64,000 nucleotides of DNA from Streptomyces sp. NBC_00557 (GTDB taxonomy: Bacteria; Actinomycetota; Actinomycetes; Streptomycetales; Streptomycetaceae): positions 3,720,001 through 3,784,000 of the forward strand of contig NZ_CP107796.1 in assembly GCF_036345995.1 (NCBI RefSeq). Direction: 5' to 3'. Each line of letters begins with the position of its first letter. The stretch's first letter is position 1. The notes under the pieces are model-generated. The model searched no databases. It was given only the letters and a program-made list of their open reading frames with translations, and was not told where the DNA came from. This document shows positions 1-8,567 of this stretch, one piece after another. The position numbers were made by a program, and so were the translations under genes.

Positions 1-1366
1 GGAAGCCGTGGAAGGTGATCGTCTTGCCGGACGCGCTGAACTCGACGTCCCGGCCGTCGGCGGCGGTGCCGCCGATCCTCACGGTCACGCTGTTGCCGGT
101 CGCGTCCTTCATCTGGGAGGCGACGGTCCGCTTCCAGATCAGCTCGTACAACTTGAACTGGTCGCCGGTCAGGCCGGTCTCGGCGGGGGTGCGGAAGCGA
201 TCGCCCGAGGGCCGGATCGCCTCGTGGGCCTCCTGCGCGTTCTTGACCTTGGCGGCGTACGTGCGCGGCTGCGGCGGGAGGTAGTCGGCGCCGTAGAGCT
301 GGGTGACCTGCGCGCGGGCCGCCGCGATCGCCGTGTCGCTCAGCGTCGTGGAGTCCGTACGCATGTACGTGATGTAGCCGTTCTCGTACAGCTTCTGCGC
401 GATCTGCATGGTCGCCTTCGCGCCGAAGCCGAGCTTGCGGCTGGCCTCCTGCTGCAGCGTCGTCGTGCGGAAGGGGGCGTACGGCGAGCGGCGGTACGGC
501 TTGGACTCGACGGAGCGCACGGAGAAGCGGGTGTTCTCCAGCGCGGCGGCGAGGGCGCGGGCGGTCGCCTCGTCGAGGTGGAGGGTGTTCTCGCTCTTCA
601 GCTGTCCCAGGGAGTCGAAGTCGCGGCCCTGCGCGACCCGCCTGCCGTCGACGGTCTGCAGGCGGGCGACCAGCGACGACGGATCCGACGGGTCTCCCGC
701 GCGGCCGGTCGCGAAGGTGCCCGTCAGGTCCCAGTACTCGGCGGAACGGAAGGCGATGCGCTCGCGTTCCCGCTCGACCACGAGTCGTGTGGCGACGGAC
801 TGGACACGGCCGGCCGACAGCCGGGGCATGACCTTCTTCCACAGGACCGGCGAGACCTCGTAGCCGTAGAGGCGGTCGAGGATGCGGCGGGTCTCCTGGG
901 CGTCGACCAGCTTCTTGTTGAGCTGGCGCGGGTTGGCGACGGCCTCGCGGATCGCGTCCTTGGTGATCTCGTGGAAGACCATCCGCTTGACCGGGATCTT
1001 CGGCTTGAGGACCTCCTGGAGGTGCCAGGCGATCGCCTCGCCCTCCCGGTCCTCATCGGTGGCGAGGAACAGCTCGTCGGAGTCCTTCAGCAGATCCTTG
1101 AGCTTCTTGACCTGCGCCTTCTTGTCAGCGTTGATCACATAGATCGGCTGGAAGTCATGGTCTACGTCCACACCGAGGCGGCGGACGTCGCCGGTGTACT
1201 TCTCCGGCACCTCCGCGGCGCCGTTGGGAAGGTCGCGGATGTGCCCGACGCTCGCCTCGACTACATAGCCGGGGCCGAGGTAGCCCTTGATCGTCTTCGC
1301 CTTGGCAGGCGACTCGACGATGACGAGTCGGCGGCCGCCCTGTGCGGTCTCGCTGGTCGGGGACAA
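1..1366 (-). CDS. topA: DNA topoisomerase I, N-terminal part (cut by window edge)
   Basis: Type IA topoisomerase that relaxes negative supercoils by single-strand passage. The visible 455 residues begin with a TTG start and an N-terminal TOPRIM domain (IVESPAKAKTI, with the conserved Glu at residue 18, then ATDEDREGEAIAWHL with the acidic metal ligands). The active-site motif YITYMRTDST places the catalytic Tyr near residue 334. The DARPxE-like region and the C-terminal zinc/basic tail lie beyond position 1. TTG at 1366 is chosen because homology begins immediately after it and a purine-rich stretch precedes it. It is transcribed away from the small membrane gene on the right. Identification is secure; only the 3' end is missing. 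Confidence 0.96.
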   Translation of the reverse strand, partial: MSPTSETAQGGRRLVIVESPAKAKTIKGYLGPGYVVEASVGHIRDLPNGAAEVPEKYTGDVRRLGVDVDHDFQPIYVINADKKAQVKKLKDLLKDSDELFLATDEDREGEAIAWHLQEVLKPKIPVKRMVFHEITKDAIREAVANPRQLNKKLVDAQETRRILDRLYGYEVSPVLWKKVMPRLSAGRVQSVATRLVVERERERIAFRSAEYWDLTGTFATGRAGDPSDPSSLVARLQTVDGRRVAQGRDFDSLGQLKSENTLHLDEATARALAAALENTRFSVRSVESKPYRRSPYAPFRTTTLQQEASRKLGFGAKATMQIAQKLYENGYITYMRTDSTTLSDTAIAAARAQVTQLYGADYLPPQPRTYAAKVKNAQEAHEAIRPSGDRFRTPAETGLTGDQFKLYELIWKRTVASQMKDATGNSVTVRIGGTAADGRDVEFSASGKTITFHGF

Positions 1367-1634
1367 CTTCGCTCTTCTCTCCGGTCGACGCTTGGGCCTC
1401 CCCAGGCCTTGGTCCCGGGGTCGCGGCGTACTGCTGGCACGTGTGACGCTGCGGAGTGTGACGGTACATCCCGCCCCCGTGTCAAACGGGAAAAGCCCAC
1501 AACGGCCACTCGAACGGTAACCCGACTACCGGCATTCCTGCCGCCCGGACTGCCGGGTACCCACGCGCGGCATGTCCGGAGCGTGGCGCTCCCCTTACTC
1601 TCGCCGCACGGGCGCCATCATGCGCCCGCCGATG

Positions 1635-1832
1635 TCAGAGCCGCGTGAGGCAGTACACGCCGAGGGCCAGCGCGCCGGCCCCGGCCACGCTCGCGAGCGC
1701 CGCCGATGCGATGTGGTTCACACCGAGGGCCACCGGCTCCCGGCGCCTGAGGCGGGTGCCGGTCCAGGCCAGCAAAGCGCCTCCGAACAGGGCGAACACC
1801 GTTCCCGTGAAGATCGCCGGCCCGCTGTCCAT
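1635..1832 (-). CDS. Small two-TM membrane protein, unknown function
   Basis: A 65-residue protein starting MDSGPAIF with two hydrophobic segments (about residues 5-22 and 38-60) joined by a basic loop (TRLRRREP). This predicts a small integral membrane protein with the loop facing the cytoplasm. A GGAAGGG-type ribosome binding site precedes ATG 1832; a longer reading from 1910 would only add a basic, low-complexity leader. It lies upstream of topA on the same strand with a gap of about 270 bases. No family recognised and no function proposed. Confidence 0.6.
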   Translation of the reverse strand: MDSGPAIFTGTVFALFGGALLAWTGTRLRRREPVALGVNHIASAALASVAGAGALALGVYCLTRL

Positions 1833-2359
1833 CCCCCGCCCGCCCTTCCTCGCCGTCCGGCCCTGCCCGCTCCGCGAGACTGGCACGGGCGGGCGACGCG
1901 CGGGCCACATCAGGGTGAACGGAGAGCCACCGTGATATCGAACACAGAGGCGAAAAACTCCCCGAGTGGGCGCGGCGCCATATTTTTCCGGCCGTTTTCC
2001 GGGCGCCGGCGTCTCAGGGCGCAGGCCGCCGGTCCGCGCCGCCGTCTCGGGGGCGCGGACCGGCGGTGTGCGCCGGTGTCTCGGGGCGCATGCCTCCGGC
2101 GCGCGCGGGCGGCCTCACGCCGGGCGCCACCGTGCGCGCCAGGGTGTCGCACCGGTGTACGACGACTAGCCGGGCGCGGGCCATGAAGTCGTCCCGGAGC
2201 GGCTACGACGGCACGGGTATGTGCCCTGCCCCGGCGGCGCGGGCCGTCGCAGACCTCGCAGACCTCAGGGCCGGGCCGCGCACACACCCCGGGGGACGGG
2301 CCCGCACGGCACAGGGCGCAGTCAGCACGGCGCCGCGGCCCGGCCCCTGGCCGGCCTGC
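1833..2359. other. GC-rich non-coding stretch with inverted and direct repeats
   Basis: No convincing gene in about 530 bases. The stretch contains a perfect 15-bp inverted repeat (2026-2040 against 2052-2066, 11-base loop). Around it lie imperfect copies of a GCGCCGG(C/T)GTCTC(A/G)GGGCGCA unit at about 2003-2024 and 2068-2091, with a related unit at 2041-2055. The hairpin could terminate transcription or form a stable RNA structure. Short readings through here have no start signals and look like frame shadows. Confidence 0.5.
2026..2066. repeat. Perfect 15-bp inverted repeat
   Basis: Arms 2026-2040 and 2052-2066 are exact reverse complements separated by 11 bases. Very GC-rich, with no T run on either side, so it is a strong hairpin but not a textbook intrinsic terminator. 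Confidence 0.75.
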
Positions 2360-3880
2360 TCAGCGCACCGGCTCCAGGAAGCCCTGCTCCACCAGCAGGC
2401 GGATCTGGGCGGGCGTCCGGTCGCGGAGGACGACCGGGTCCTCATCCACGAGCTGGGCGATGGCGTCCAGGATGCGGCCCGCGCTCAGCGTGCCGTCGCA
2501 GACGCCCGCGAACCCGGCGCCGACCGTGTCCACCTTCGTGGCCCGGCGCATCCCCCGGTGCTGGCGCAGCACCACATGCTCCGGGTCCTCGGCGCCGGGC
2601 AGCCCGACCTGCTCCTGGACCACCTCGGCGGCGAGCCTGAAGCGGCTGTCGAGCAGCGCCGCGTCGTCGTGGTCCCGGAGATAGTCGAGCCGCTCGAAGT
2701 GCGCCCGGATCGTGTCCCCGAGGGGCTGCTCGACCGGGTGCGGCCACTCCTCCACCGTGACGACGGGCTCGGCGGAATCCGTCCGGCGCAGGGTGATCCA
2801 GCCGAAGCCGACCGCCTTGACCTTGCGCGCCTCGAACTCGTCGAGCCAGGCGTCGTACCGCGCCTGGTACTCCGCCGGGTCCCCGCGGTGGTCACCGGCG
2901 TCCCTCAGCCACAGCTCGGCGTACTGCGTGACGTCCTGCACCTCGCGCTGCACGATCCAGGCATCGCACCCGCGCGGCACCCACGACCTGAGCCTGTCCT
3001 GCCAGTCCTCCCCTGCCACGTGCTGCCAGTTGGCGAGGAACTGCGCGAACCCGCCCTCGTTCAGCCGTTCCCCCGCCTGCTGAACGAGCGAGCGGCACAG
3101 ATCGTCCCCGCCCATCCCGCCGTCCCGGTACGTGAGGCGGGCACCGGGAGAGATGACGAAGGGCGGGTTGGAGATGATCAGGTCGAAGGTCTCGTCGTCC
3201 CGGACCGGCTCGAACAGCGAACCCTCGCGCAGGTCGGCGGCGGGCGCACCGGAGAGCGCGAGCGTGAGCGCGGTGATGTGCAGGGCGCGCGGGTTGAGGT
3301 CGGTCGCCGTCACGCGCGTGGCGTGCTGGGCGGCGTGCAGCGCCTGGATGCCGGAGCCGGTGCCCAGGTCCAGCGCGGACGCGACCGGCGTGCGGACGGT
3401 GATGCCGGCGAGCGTCGTGGAGGCGCCGCCGACGCCCAGGACGACGCCCTCGTCGCGCTGTCCGATGCCGCCCGCCCCGCCGACCGCGCAGCCCAGGTCG
3501 GAGACGATGAACCAGTCCTCGCCGCCGGGGCCGCCGTAAGGCCGTACGTCCACGGTCGCGGCCACCTCGTCACCGCCCACGCGCGTGAGCCACCCGGCCT
3601 CCAGGGCCTCCTCGGCCGGGAGGACGGCCGCCACGCGCGCGTACGGCACCGGCTGCTGGAGCAGGAACAGCCGTACGAGCGTCTCCAGCGGGGTGTCCCC
3701 ACGGGTCGCCCTCAGGGCGGGCACGGTCTCGCTGCGGGCCAGCGCCGCGTACGCGGGGGCGCCGAGCAGGTCGAGCAGCCCGTCGGCGGTGAAGGAGGCG
3801 GCCAGCAGCGCGTCCCGCAGGCGCGCGGCGATGTCGGTCCGGTCGGAAGCGGGCAGGGAAGCGAGTCCGGAGTCAGTCAC
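2360..3880 (-). CDS. Class I SAM-dependent methyltransferase (HemK/RsmC-like fold)
   Basis: A 506-residue protein. The N-terminal 130 residues resemble the helical region preceding the catalytic domain in actinobacterial methyltransferases. The central domain has the SAM-binding motif LDLGTGSGIQALHAA and the amino-methyltransferase motif ISNPPFVISP, as in enzymes that methylate the amide or amino groups of proteins or nucleic acids. A C-terminal region of about 200 residues follows. The substrate cannot be told from sequence. The GTG start at 3880 sits 6 bases after CACAAT, suggesting a leaderless message. It is transcribed alone, next to a lipoprotein gene. Confidence 0.85.
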   Translation of the reverse strand: MTDSGLASLPASDRTDIAARLRDALLAASFTADGLLDLLGAPAYAALARSETVPALRATRGDTPLETLVRLFLLQQPVPYARVAAVLPAEEALEAGWLTRVGGDEVAATVDVRPYGGPGGEDWFIVSDLGCAVGGAGGIGQRDEGVVLGVGGASTTLAGITVRTPVASALDLGTGSGIQALHAAQHATRVTATDLNPRALHITALTLALSGAPAADLREGSLFEPVRDDETFDLIISNPPFVISPGARLTYRDGGMGGDDLCRSLVQQAGERLNEGGFAQFLANWQHVAGEDWQDRLRSWVPRGCDAWIVQREVQDVTQYAELWLRDAGDHRGDPAEYQARYDAWLDEFEARKVKAVGFGWITLRRTDSAEPVVTVEEWPHPVEQPLGDTIRAHFERLDYLRDHDDAALLDSRFRLAAEVVQEQVGLPGAEDPEHVVLRQHRGMRRATKVDTVGAGFAGVCDGTLSAGRILDAIAQLVDEDPVVLRDRTPAQIRLLVEQGFLEPVR

Positions 3881-3970
3881 GTCCCCATTGTGACCCGCGG
3901 CACCTTGCGCGGGCGGCCCGAGCGCACCCCGCCTCCGCCTGCCGTACGAGTGGCCCTGCGGGGTGTCCGG

Positions 3971-4582
3971 TCAGCCCGCCGACGGCGACGCCGAGGACGC
4001 CGGCGAGGCCGTGGCGGCGACCTTCTTGCAGCTGGCCTGCTGGGCGATGGCGTTCTTGACGTCACCCTGCTGGAGCTTCTCCAGCGCGGCGGTGCCGCTC
4101 TGGTGCTGCTTCTCCAGGTCCGTCATCTTCACGGCGATGTCGTGCAGCCCGGAGGCGAACTTGGCCTGGTCCTTGGTGTCCAGCGCGTCGACCTGCTTCT
4201 TCAGGTCGGCGTAGGAGGCGGACAGGCCGTCGAAGCTCTTCACGACGTCCTGCAGCCGCTGAGCGCCGTCCTGGACGCCGGGAGGCGCGCCCGCGCTCTT
4301 CACGGCGGTGGCTATCGCCTTGTAGCCGTCGGCCATGTCCTGGAAGGCCTGCGAGTCCGTCTTCTGGAGCGTCTCGGGCTTGGCGGTGTCCGCGGCCGTC
4401 GTGCTGATCGCCGCGTTCGCCGCCTTGATCTTCGCGTCCTGTGCGGGCACCGCGTCGCACACCGACTTGGCCCAGGCGACCAGCTTGGGGTCGGGCCCCT
4501 TGTCGCCGCCGCTGCTGCATCCCGTCAGCGCCACCATCAGTACCGCACCGCCGGACAGTGCGGCCGTGAGCTTCTTGTTCAC
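3971..4582 (-). CDS. Small secreted lipoprotein, alpha-helical
   Basis: About 203 residues. A lipoprotein signal peptide (VNKKLTAALSGG..VALTGC) places the lipidated Cys near residue 22, followed by a GSS-type linker and a mostly helical, Ala/Lys/Asp-rich domain with heptad-like spacing (KAANAAIS, DLKKQVDALDTKD, LEKQHQSGTAALEKL). It ends with an ASPASSASPSAG tail. The GTG at 4582 is preferred because GAAGGGA lies at good spacing and the signal peptide then begins with NKK; an in-frame ATG at 4600 is the alternative. Likely anchored on the outer face of the membrane. Function unknown; streptomycetes encode similar small secreted proteins at this locus. Confidence 0.8.
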   Translation of the reverse strand: MNKKLTAALSGGAVLMVALTGCSSGGDKGPDPKLVAWAKSVCDAVPAQDAKIKAANAAISTTAADTAKPETLQKTDSQAFQDMADGYKAIATAVKSAGAPPGVQDGAQRLQDVVKSFDGLSASYADLKKQVDALDTKDQAKFASGLHDIAVKMTDLEKQHQSGTAALEKLQQGDVKNAIAQQASCKKVAATASPASSASPSAG

Positions 4583-4754
4583 CGGATTGGTCCCTTCCAT
4601 GGCTCTCGGCCCACGGACCCTACACGGCGGACGCACACCTTCCGCACCCCGTACGCCCCCCAAGGCGCCCTTTGTGATCCTTTACACCATGAGAGAGAAG
4701 GCTCACCACGTGGGCGAGCCCACAGGCGCCCCCGGACGGACCGCGGGACGGCGG

Positions 4755-4790
4755 CGGGCGGGCGGCGCGTCAGCACGCGCCGCCCGCCCG
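4755..4790 (-). terminator. Hairpin terminator downstream of hppA
   Basis: A perfect 15-bp GC stem (4755-4769 and 4776-4790) with a 6-base loop, starting 29 bases after the hppA stop codon. It probably ends the hppA transcript. Confidence 0.75.
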
Positions 4791-4818
4791 GCCGTTGAAC
4801 AGGCACTTCCCGGAAGGG

Positions 4819-7221
4819 TCAGGAAACCACCGCCGTGTTCGGTGAGTTGGAGACCCGTTCGGCGCTGTCGTCGTCGCCGACCGCGATGCCGCGCCGCTTG
4901 GAGACGTACACCGCGACGACGATCACGGCCAGCGCGAGGATCGCGACCCCGATCCGTACGCCGAGGTTCTTGTCGCTGCCGTAGGAGAACTTGATGACCG
5001 CGGGAGCGATCAGCAGCGACACCAGGTTCATGACCTTCAGCAGCGGGTTGATCGCCGGGCCCGCGGTGTCCTTGAAGGGATCGCCGACGGTGTCGCCGAT
5101 CACCGTGGCCGCATGGGCCTCGCTGCCCTTGCCGCCGTGGTGGCCGTCCTCCACCAGCTTCTTGGCGTTGTCCCAGGCGCCGCCGGAGTTGGCCAGGAAC
5201 ACCGCCATCAGCGTGCCCGCGCCGATCGCGCCGGCGAGATAGGAGCCCAGCGAGCCGACGCCGAGCGTGAACCCGACGAAGATCGGCGCCATCACGGCGA
5301 GCAGACCGGGCGTGGCCAGCTCCCGCAGGGCGTCCTTGGTGCAGATGTCGACGACCTTGCCGTACTCGGGCTTCTCTGTGAAGTCCATGATCCCGGGCTT
5401 CTCACGGAACTGCCGCCGCACCTCGAACACCACCGAACCGGCCGATCTCGACACGGCGTTGATGGCCAGTCCGGAGAAGAGGAAGACGACCGCGGCGCCC
5501 GCGATGAGGCCGACGAGGTTGTTGGGCTGCGAGATGTCCAGGGACAGGCTGAGCGGCGCCCCCGGCCCGGTGAGCTTCTCCCCGACGTCCTGCACGTTGG
5601 TGGTGATCGCGTCGCGGTACGACCCGAACAGCGCCGACGCGGCGAGTACGGCGGTGGCGATGGCGATGCCCTTGGTGATGGCCTTGGTCGTGTTGCCGAC
5701 CGCGTCCAGGTTGGTCAGCACCTGCGCGCCCGCGCCCTCGACGTCGCCGGACATCTCGGCGATGCCCTGCGCGTTGTCGGAGACGGGGCCGAAGGTGTCC
5801 ATGGCGACGATCACGCCGACCGTGGTGAGCAGGCCGGTGCCGGCCAGCGCCACCGCGAACAGCGCCAGCATGATCGACGTACCGCCGAGCAGGAACGCGC
5901 CGTACACGCCGAGCCCGATGAGCAGCGCGGTGTAGACGGCGGATTCCAGGCCCACCGAGATGCCGGACAGCACGACGGTGGCCGGGCCGGTCAGGGACGT
6001 CTTGCCGATGTCCCTGACCGGGCGGCGGCTGGTCTCGGTGAAGTAGCCGGTCAGCTGCTGGATGACGGCGGCGAGCAGGATGCCGATCGCCACCGCGACC
6101 AGGGCGAGGATCCGCGGATCGCCGTCCTTGGCCCGGATCGCCGCGTCGGAGACGCCCTTGAGGGCCGAGTACTTCGACGGCAGGTAGACGAAGACCGCGA
6201 TCGCCACCAGCGCGAGGGAGATCACCGCGGAGATGAAGAAGCCGCGGTTGATCGCCGTCATGCCGCTGCGGTCGGCGCGCCGCGGGGCGACCGCGAAGAT
6301 GCCGATCATCGCCGTGACGACGCCGATCGCGGGCACCAGCAGCGGGAAGGCGAGGCCGGAGTTGCCGAAGGCGGCCTTGCCGAGGATCAGGGCGGCCACC
6401 AGGGTCACGGCGTACGACTCGAACAGGTCGGCCGCCATGCCCGCGCAGTCGCCGACGTTGTCGCCCACGTTGTCGGCGATGGTCGCGGCATTGCGCGGAT
6501 CGTCCTCCGGAATGCCCTGCTCGACCTTGCCGACCAGGTCGGCGCCGACGTCGGCGGCCTTGGTGAAGATGCCGCCGCCCACACGCATGAACATGGCGAT
6601 CAGGGCGGCGCCGAGGCCGAAGCCCTCCAGCACCTTCGGAGCGTCGGCCGCGTACACCAGCACCACGCAGGAGGCGCCCAGCAGGCCGAGCCCCACCGTG
6701 AACATGCCGACGACGCCGCCCGTGCGAAATGCGATCTTCATCGCGGTGTGCGAGACGGTGGTGAGATCCTTTTGCGGTTCGCCTGGTGCCGGGGTGGCTT
6801 CGCGGGCGGCCGCGGCGACGCGCACATTGCTGCGCACGGCGAGCCACATGCCGATATAGCCGGTGGCCGCCGAGAACGCGGCGCCGATCAGGAAGAACAC
6901 CGAGCGTCCGGCACGCTGATTCCAGTCGTCCGCGGGCAGCAGCATGAGCAGGAAGAACACGACGACGGCGAATACGCCGAGCGTGCGCAACTGCCGCGCG
7001 AGATACGCCTTCGCGCCTTCCTGGACCGCCTCGGCGATCCGCTTCATGCTGTCGGTGCCCTCGCCGGCCGCCAGCACCTGGCGCACCAGGATCCCCGCGA
7101 CGACCAGTGCGGCCAGGGCGACCGCCGCGATGACGGCCACGATGATCCGGTTGTCGTCGGTCAGGACTGCGGCTGCGAGGGATGTGAGGTGACCCGATTG
7201 AGGGGTAGAAAGCCCCGCCAT
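4819..7221 (-). CDS. hppA: Membrane-bound proton-translocating pyrophosphatase, K+-independent type
   Basis: An 800-residue, about 16-TM protein that hydrolyses pyrophosphate and pumps protons across the plasma membrane. The family signatures DVGADLVGKVEQGIPEDDPRN and NVGDNVGDCAGMAADLFES are intact, as is the C-terminal motif GDTVGDPFKDTAGPAINPLLK. At the K+-specificity site the protein reads GNTTKAITKG; the Lys (instead of Ala) marks the K+-insensitive subclass. ATG 7221 has an ideal AAGGAGG ribosome binding site. The gene is monocistronic, with a terminator hairpin after the stop. The N-terminal extension of about 20 residues before the first TM segment is ordinary for actinobacteria. Confidence 0.97.
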   Translation of the reverse strand: MAGLSTPQSGHLTSLAAAVLTDDNRIIVAVIAAVALAALVVAGILVRQVLAAGEGTDSMKRIAEAVQEGAKAYLARQLRTLGVFAVVVFFLLMLLPADDWNQRAGRSVFFLIGAAFSAATGYIGMWLAVRSNVRVAAAAREATPAPGEPQKDLTTVSHTAMKIAFRTGGVVGMFTVGLGLLGASCVVLVYAADAPKVLEGFGLGAALIAMFMRVGGGIFTKAADVGADLVGKVEQGIPEDDPRNAATIADNVGDNVGDCAGMAADLFESYAVTLVAALILGKAAFGNSGLAFPLLVPAIGVVTAMIGIFAVAPRRADRSGMTAINRGFFISAVISLALVAIAVFVYLPSKYSALKGVSDAAIRAKDGDPRILALVAVAIGILLAAVIQQLTGYFTETSRRPVRDIGKTSLTGPATVVLSGISVGLESAVYTALLIGLGVYGAFLLGGTSIMLALFAVALAGTGLLTTVGVIVAMDTFGPVSDNAQGIAEMSGDVEGAGAQVLTNLDAVGNTTKAITKGIAIATAVLAASALFGSYRDAITTNVQDVGEKLTGPGAPLSLSLDISQPNNLVGLIAGAAVVFLFSGLAINAVSRSAGSVVFEVRRQFREKPGIMDFTEKPEYGKVVDICTKDALRELATPGLLAVMAPIFVGFTLGVGSLGSYLAGAIGAGTLMAVFLANSGGAWDNAKKLVEDGHHGGKGSEAHAATVIGDTVGDPFKDTAGPAINPLLKVMNLVSLLIAPAVIKFSYGSDKNLGVRIGVAILALAVIVVAVYVSKRRGIAVGDDDSAERVSNSPNTAVVS

Positions 7222-7445
7222 TCGTCCTCCTTGACGCTTGGGCTGAGCTCAAGATGTGGGGATTCTAGGTACCTCAGTGTGATCTAAACAGGGCGCGGTA
7301 AACGGAATTAGCCTCCGGCGACTCATCGGCAAATGATCGAGATCTCGCCGGACAACCCGAATGGAGTAATGCCCTCAAGCCATTGACAATGATCGTGAAT
7401 TCCTTCACGAATTGAGGGCAGTGCCGCAGGACGGCCGGAAAACAC

Positions 7446-7472
7446 CGAGGGCCCTGCTCGGCAGGGCCCTCG
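7446..7472 (-). terminator. Intrinsic terminator of the bldG operon
   Basis: A perfect 12-bp stem (7446-7457 and 7461-7472) with a 3-base loop, followed on the minus strand by a TGTTTT run. It begins 44 bases after the stop codon of the anti-sigma gene, so it should end the bldG/anti-sigma transcript. Confidence 0.85.
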
Positions 7473-7515
7473 TGACGTGGTGGTACGACGCTTCGGACGA
7501 GCGTGGTACGGCGCT

Positions 7516-7944
7516 TCAGACGAGCGTCGTGGCCGGTGGTGCGGTGGGCCAGGTCATGCGGATCAGACCACCGTCGTGCCCGGTGGTGACCTGGACGTCG
7601 TCGACGAGGCCGCTGATGACCGCGAGGCCCATCTCGTCCTCCTCGACCTCCGCGTCGCCGTCCTGCCCACCGGGCGCGCCGCCCGGAGCGGCGTGCGGCG
7701 CCTCGTCGCCGACCTCGATGGAGAACTGTTTCTCCTCTTCGATCAGCGCCACCTTCACCGGCGCGGTGATGCCGCTGCTCTGATGCAGTCCGACGGCACG
7801 CGAGCAGGCCTCGCCGACGGCGAGCCGGACCTCGTCGAGGACGGCCTCGTCCACCCCGGCCCTGCGTGCCACCGCGGCCGCCACCAAGCGGGCGGTCCGG
7901 ACGTGCTCCGGCAGCGCGCTGAAGCGGAGTTCGACGGTGGCCAT
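7516..7944 (-). CDS. Anti-sigma factor, RsbW-like ATPase/kinase (BldG partner)
   Basis: A 142-residue HATPase_c_2-type protein. It has an N-box region (LDEVRLAVGEACSRAV), an ATP-lid/G-box region interrupted by an acidic Gly/Ala/Pro-rich insert (about residues 84-103), then MGLAVISGLVDDV. Such proteins bind a sigma factor and phosphorylate an antagonist of the SpoIIAA type. It lies 203 bases downstream of bldG on the same strand. In S. coelicolor the equivalent gene is the cotranscribed anti-sigma partner of BldG. A GAGGGGG ribosome binding site precedes ATG 7944. Its target sigma factor is not evident from sequence. Confidence 0.9.
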   Translation of the reverse strand: MATVELRFSALPEHVRTARLVAAAVARRAGVDEAVLDEVRLAVGEACSRAVGLHQSSGITAPVKVALIEEEKQFSIEVGDEAPHAAPGGAPGGQDGDAEVEEDEMGLAVISGLVDDVQVTTGHDGGLIRMTWPTAPPATTLV

Positions 7945-8147
7945 GCATCCCCCTCGCGACTACGGGCGTGCGGTCGGGGGCGGGGCCGCCGAGAGCCCGC
8001 ACCCCCTGCTGTGCTTCTGTGCCCCGGGCCGCTCGGGGGCCCGGGACGGAATCGGTCGACGCGCCGGCCGCGAACGCCGCGGGCCGGACGGGACCGGCCG
8101 ACGTCCGGACTCCCCGCAGGAGCCGGGCGCCGGTGACCGGTCCGGGG

Positions 8148-8489
8148 TCAGTCGGTGGCCGCCACCGCTTCCTCGACCGAGGTGTGGATCGGGAACACCT
8201 TGGTGAGGCCGGTGATGCGGAAGATCTTGAGAATGCGCTCCTGGTTGCAGACCAGGCGCAGCGAGCCCTCATGGGCACGCACCCGCTTCAGGCCGCCGAC
8301 CAGCACGCCGAGCCCGGTGGAGTCGAGGAAGTCCACGCCCTCCATGTCGACGACGAGGTGGAAATTGCCGTCGTTCACCAGCTCGACCAGCTGCTCGCGC
8401 AGCTTTGGCGCGGTGTATACATCGATTTCGCCACCGACCTCGACGACCGTACGATCGCCGACGGTACGGGTCGACAGGGACAGGTCCAC
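8148..8489 (-). CDS. bldG: Anti-sigma factor antagonist BldG
   Basis: A 113-residue STAS-domain protein. The phospho-acceptor motif [11 protein letters not shown] places the target Ser at residue 57. Dephosphorylated protein binds the anti-sigma factor and frees sigma. In Streptomyces BldG is required for aerial growth and antibiotic production. Length and sequence match the S. coelicolor protein as I remember it. The GTG start at 8489 follows a GGAGG ribosome binding site at about 8 bases. It forms an operon with the downstream kinase-like gene; a helicase gene is divergent. Confidence 0.96.
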   Translation of the reverse strand: MDLSLSTRTVGDRTVVEVGGEIDVYTAPKLREQLVELVNDGNFHLVVDMEGVDFLDSTGLGVLVGGLKRVRAHEGSLRLVCNQERILKIFRITGLTKVFPIHTSVEEAVAATD

Positions 8490-8567
8490 GGATCCTCCAG
8501 CACCTTGCTATCGAGCGGTCGCCCCTCGGGACACCTCGGCGGCCCCCGGGACGCATCGCCAGCCGCG

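Noticed and set aside
8..1648. Long plus-strand open frame opposite topA
   Set aside because: It is the antisense shadow of topA; composition is Arg/Gly/Leu-rich, with no start signal or homology. Similar long shadows opposite hppA, the helicase and the PBP were also left out.
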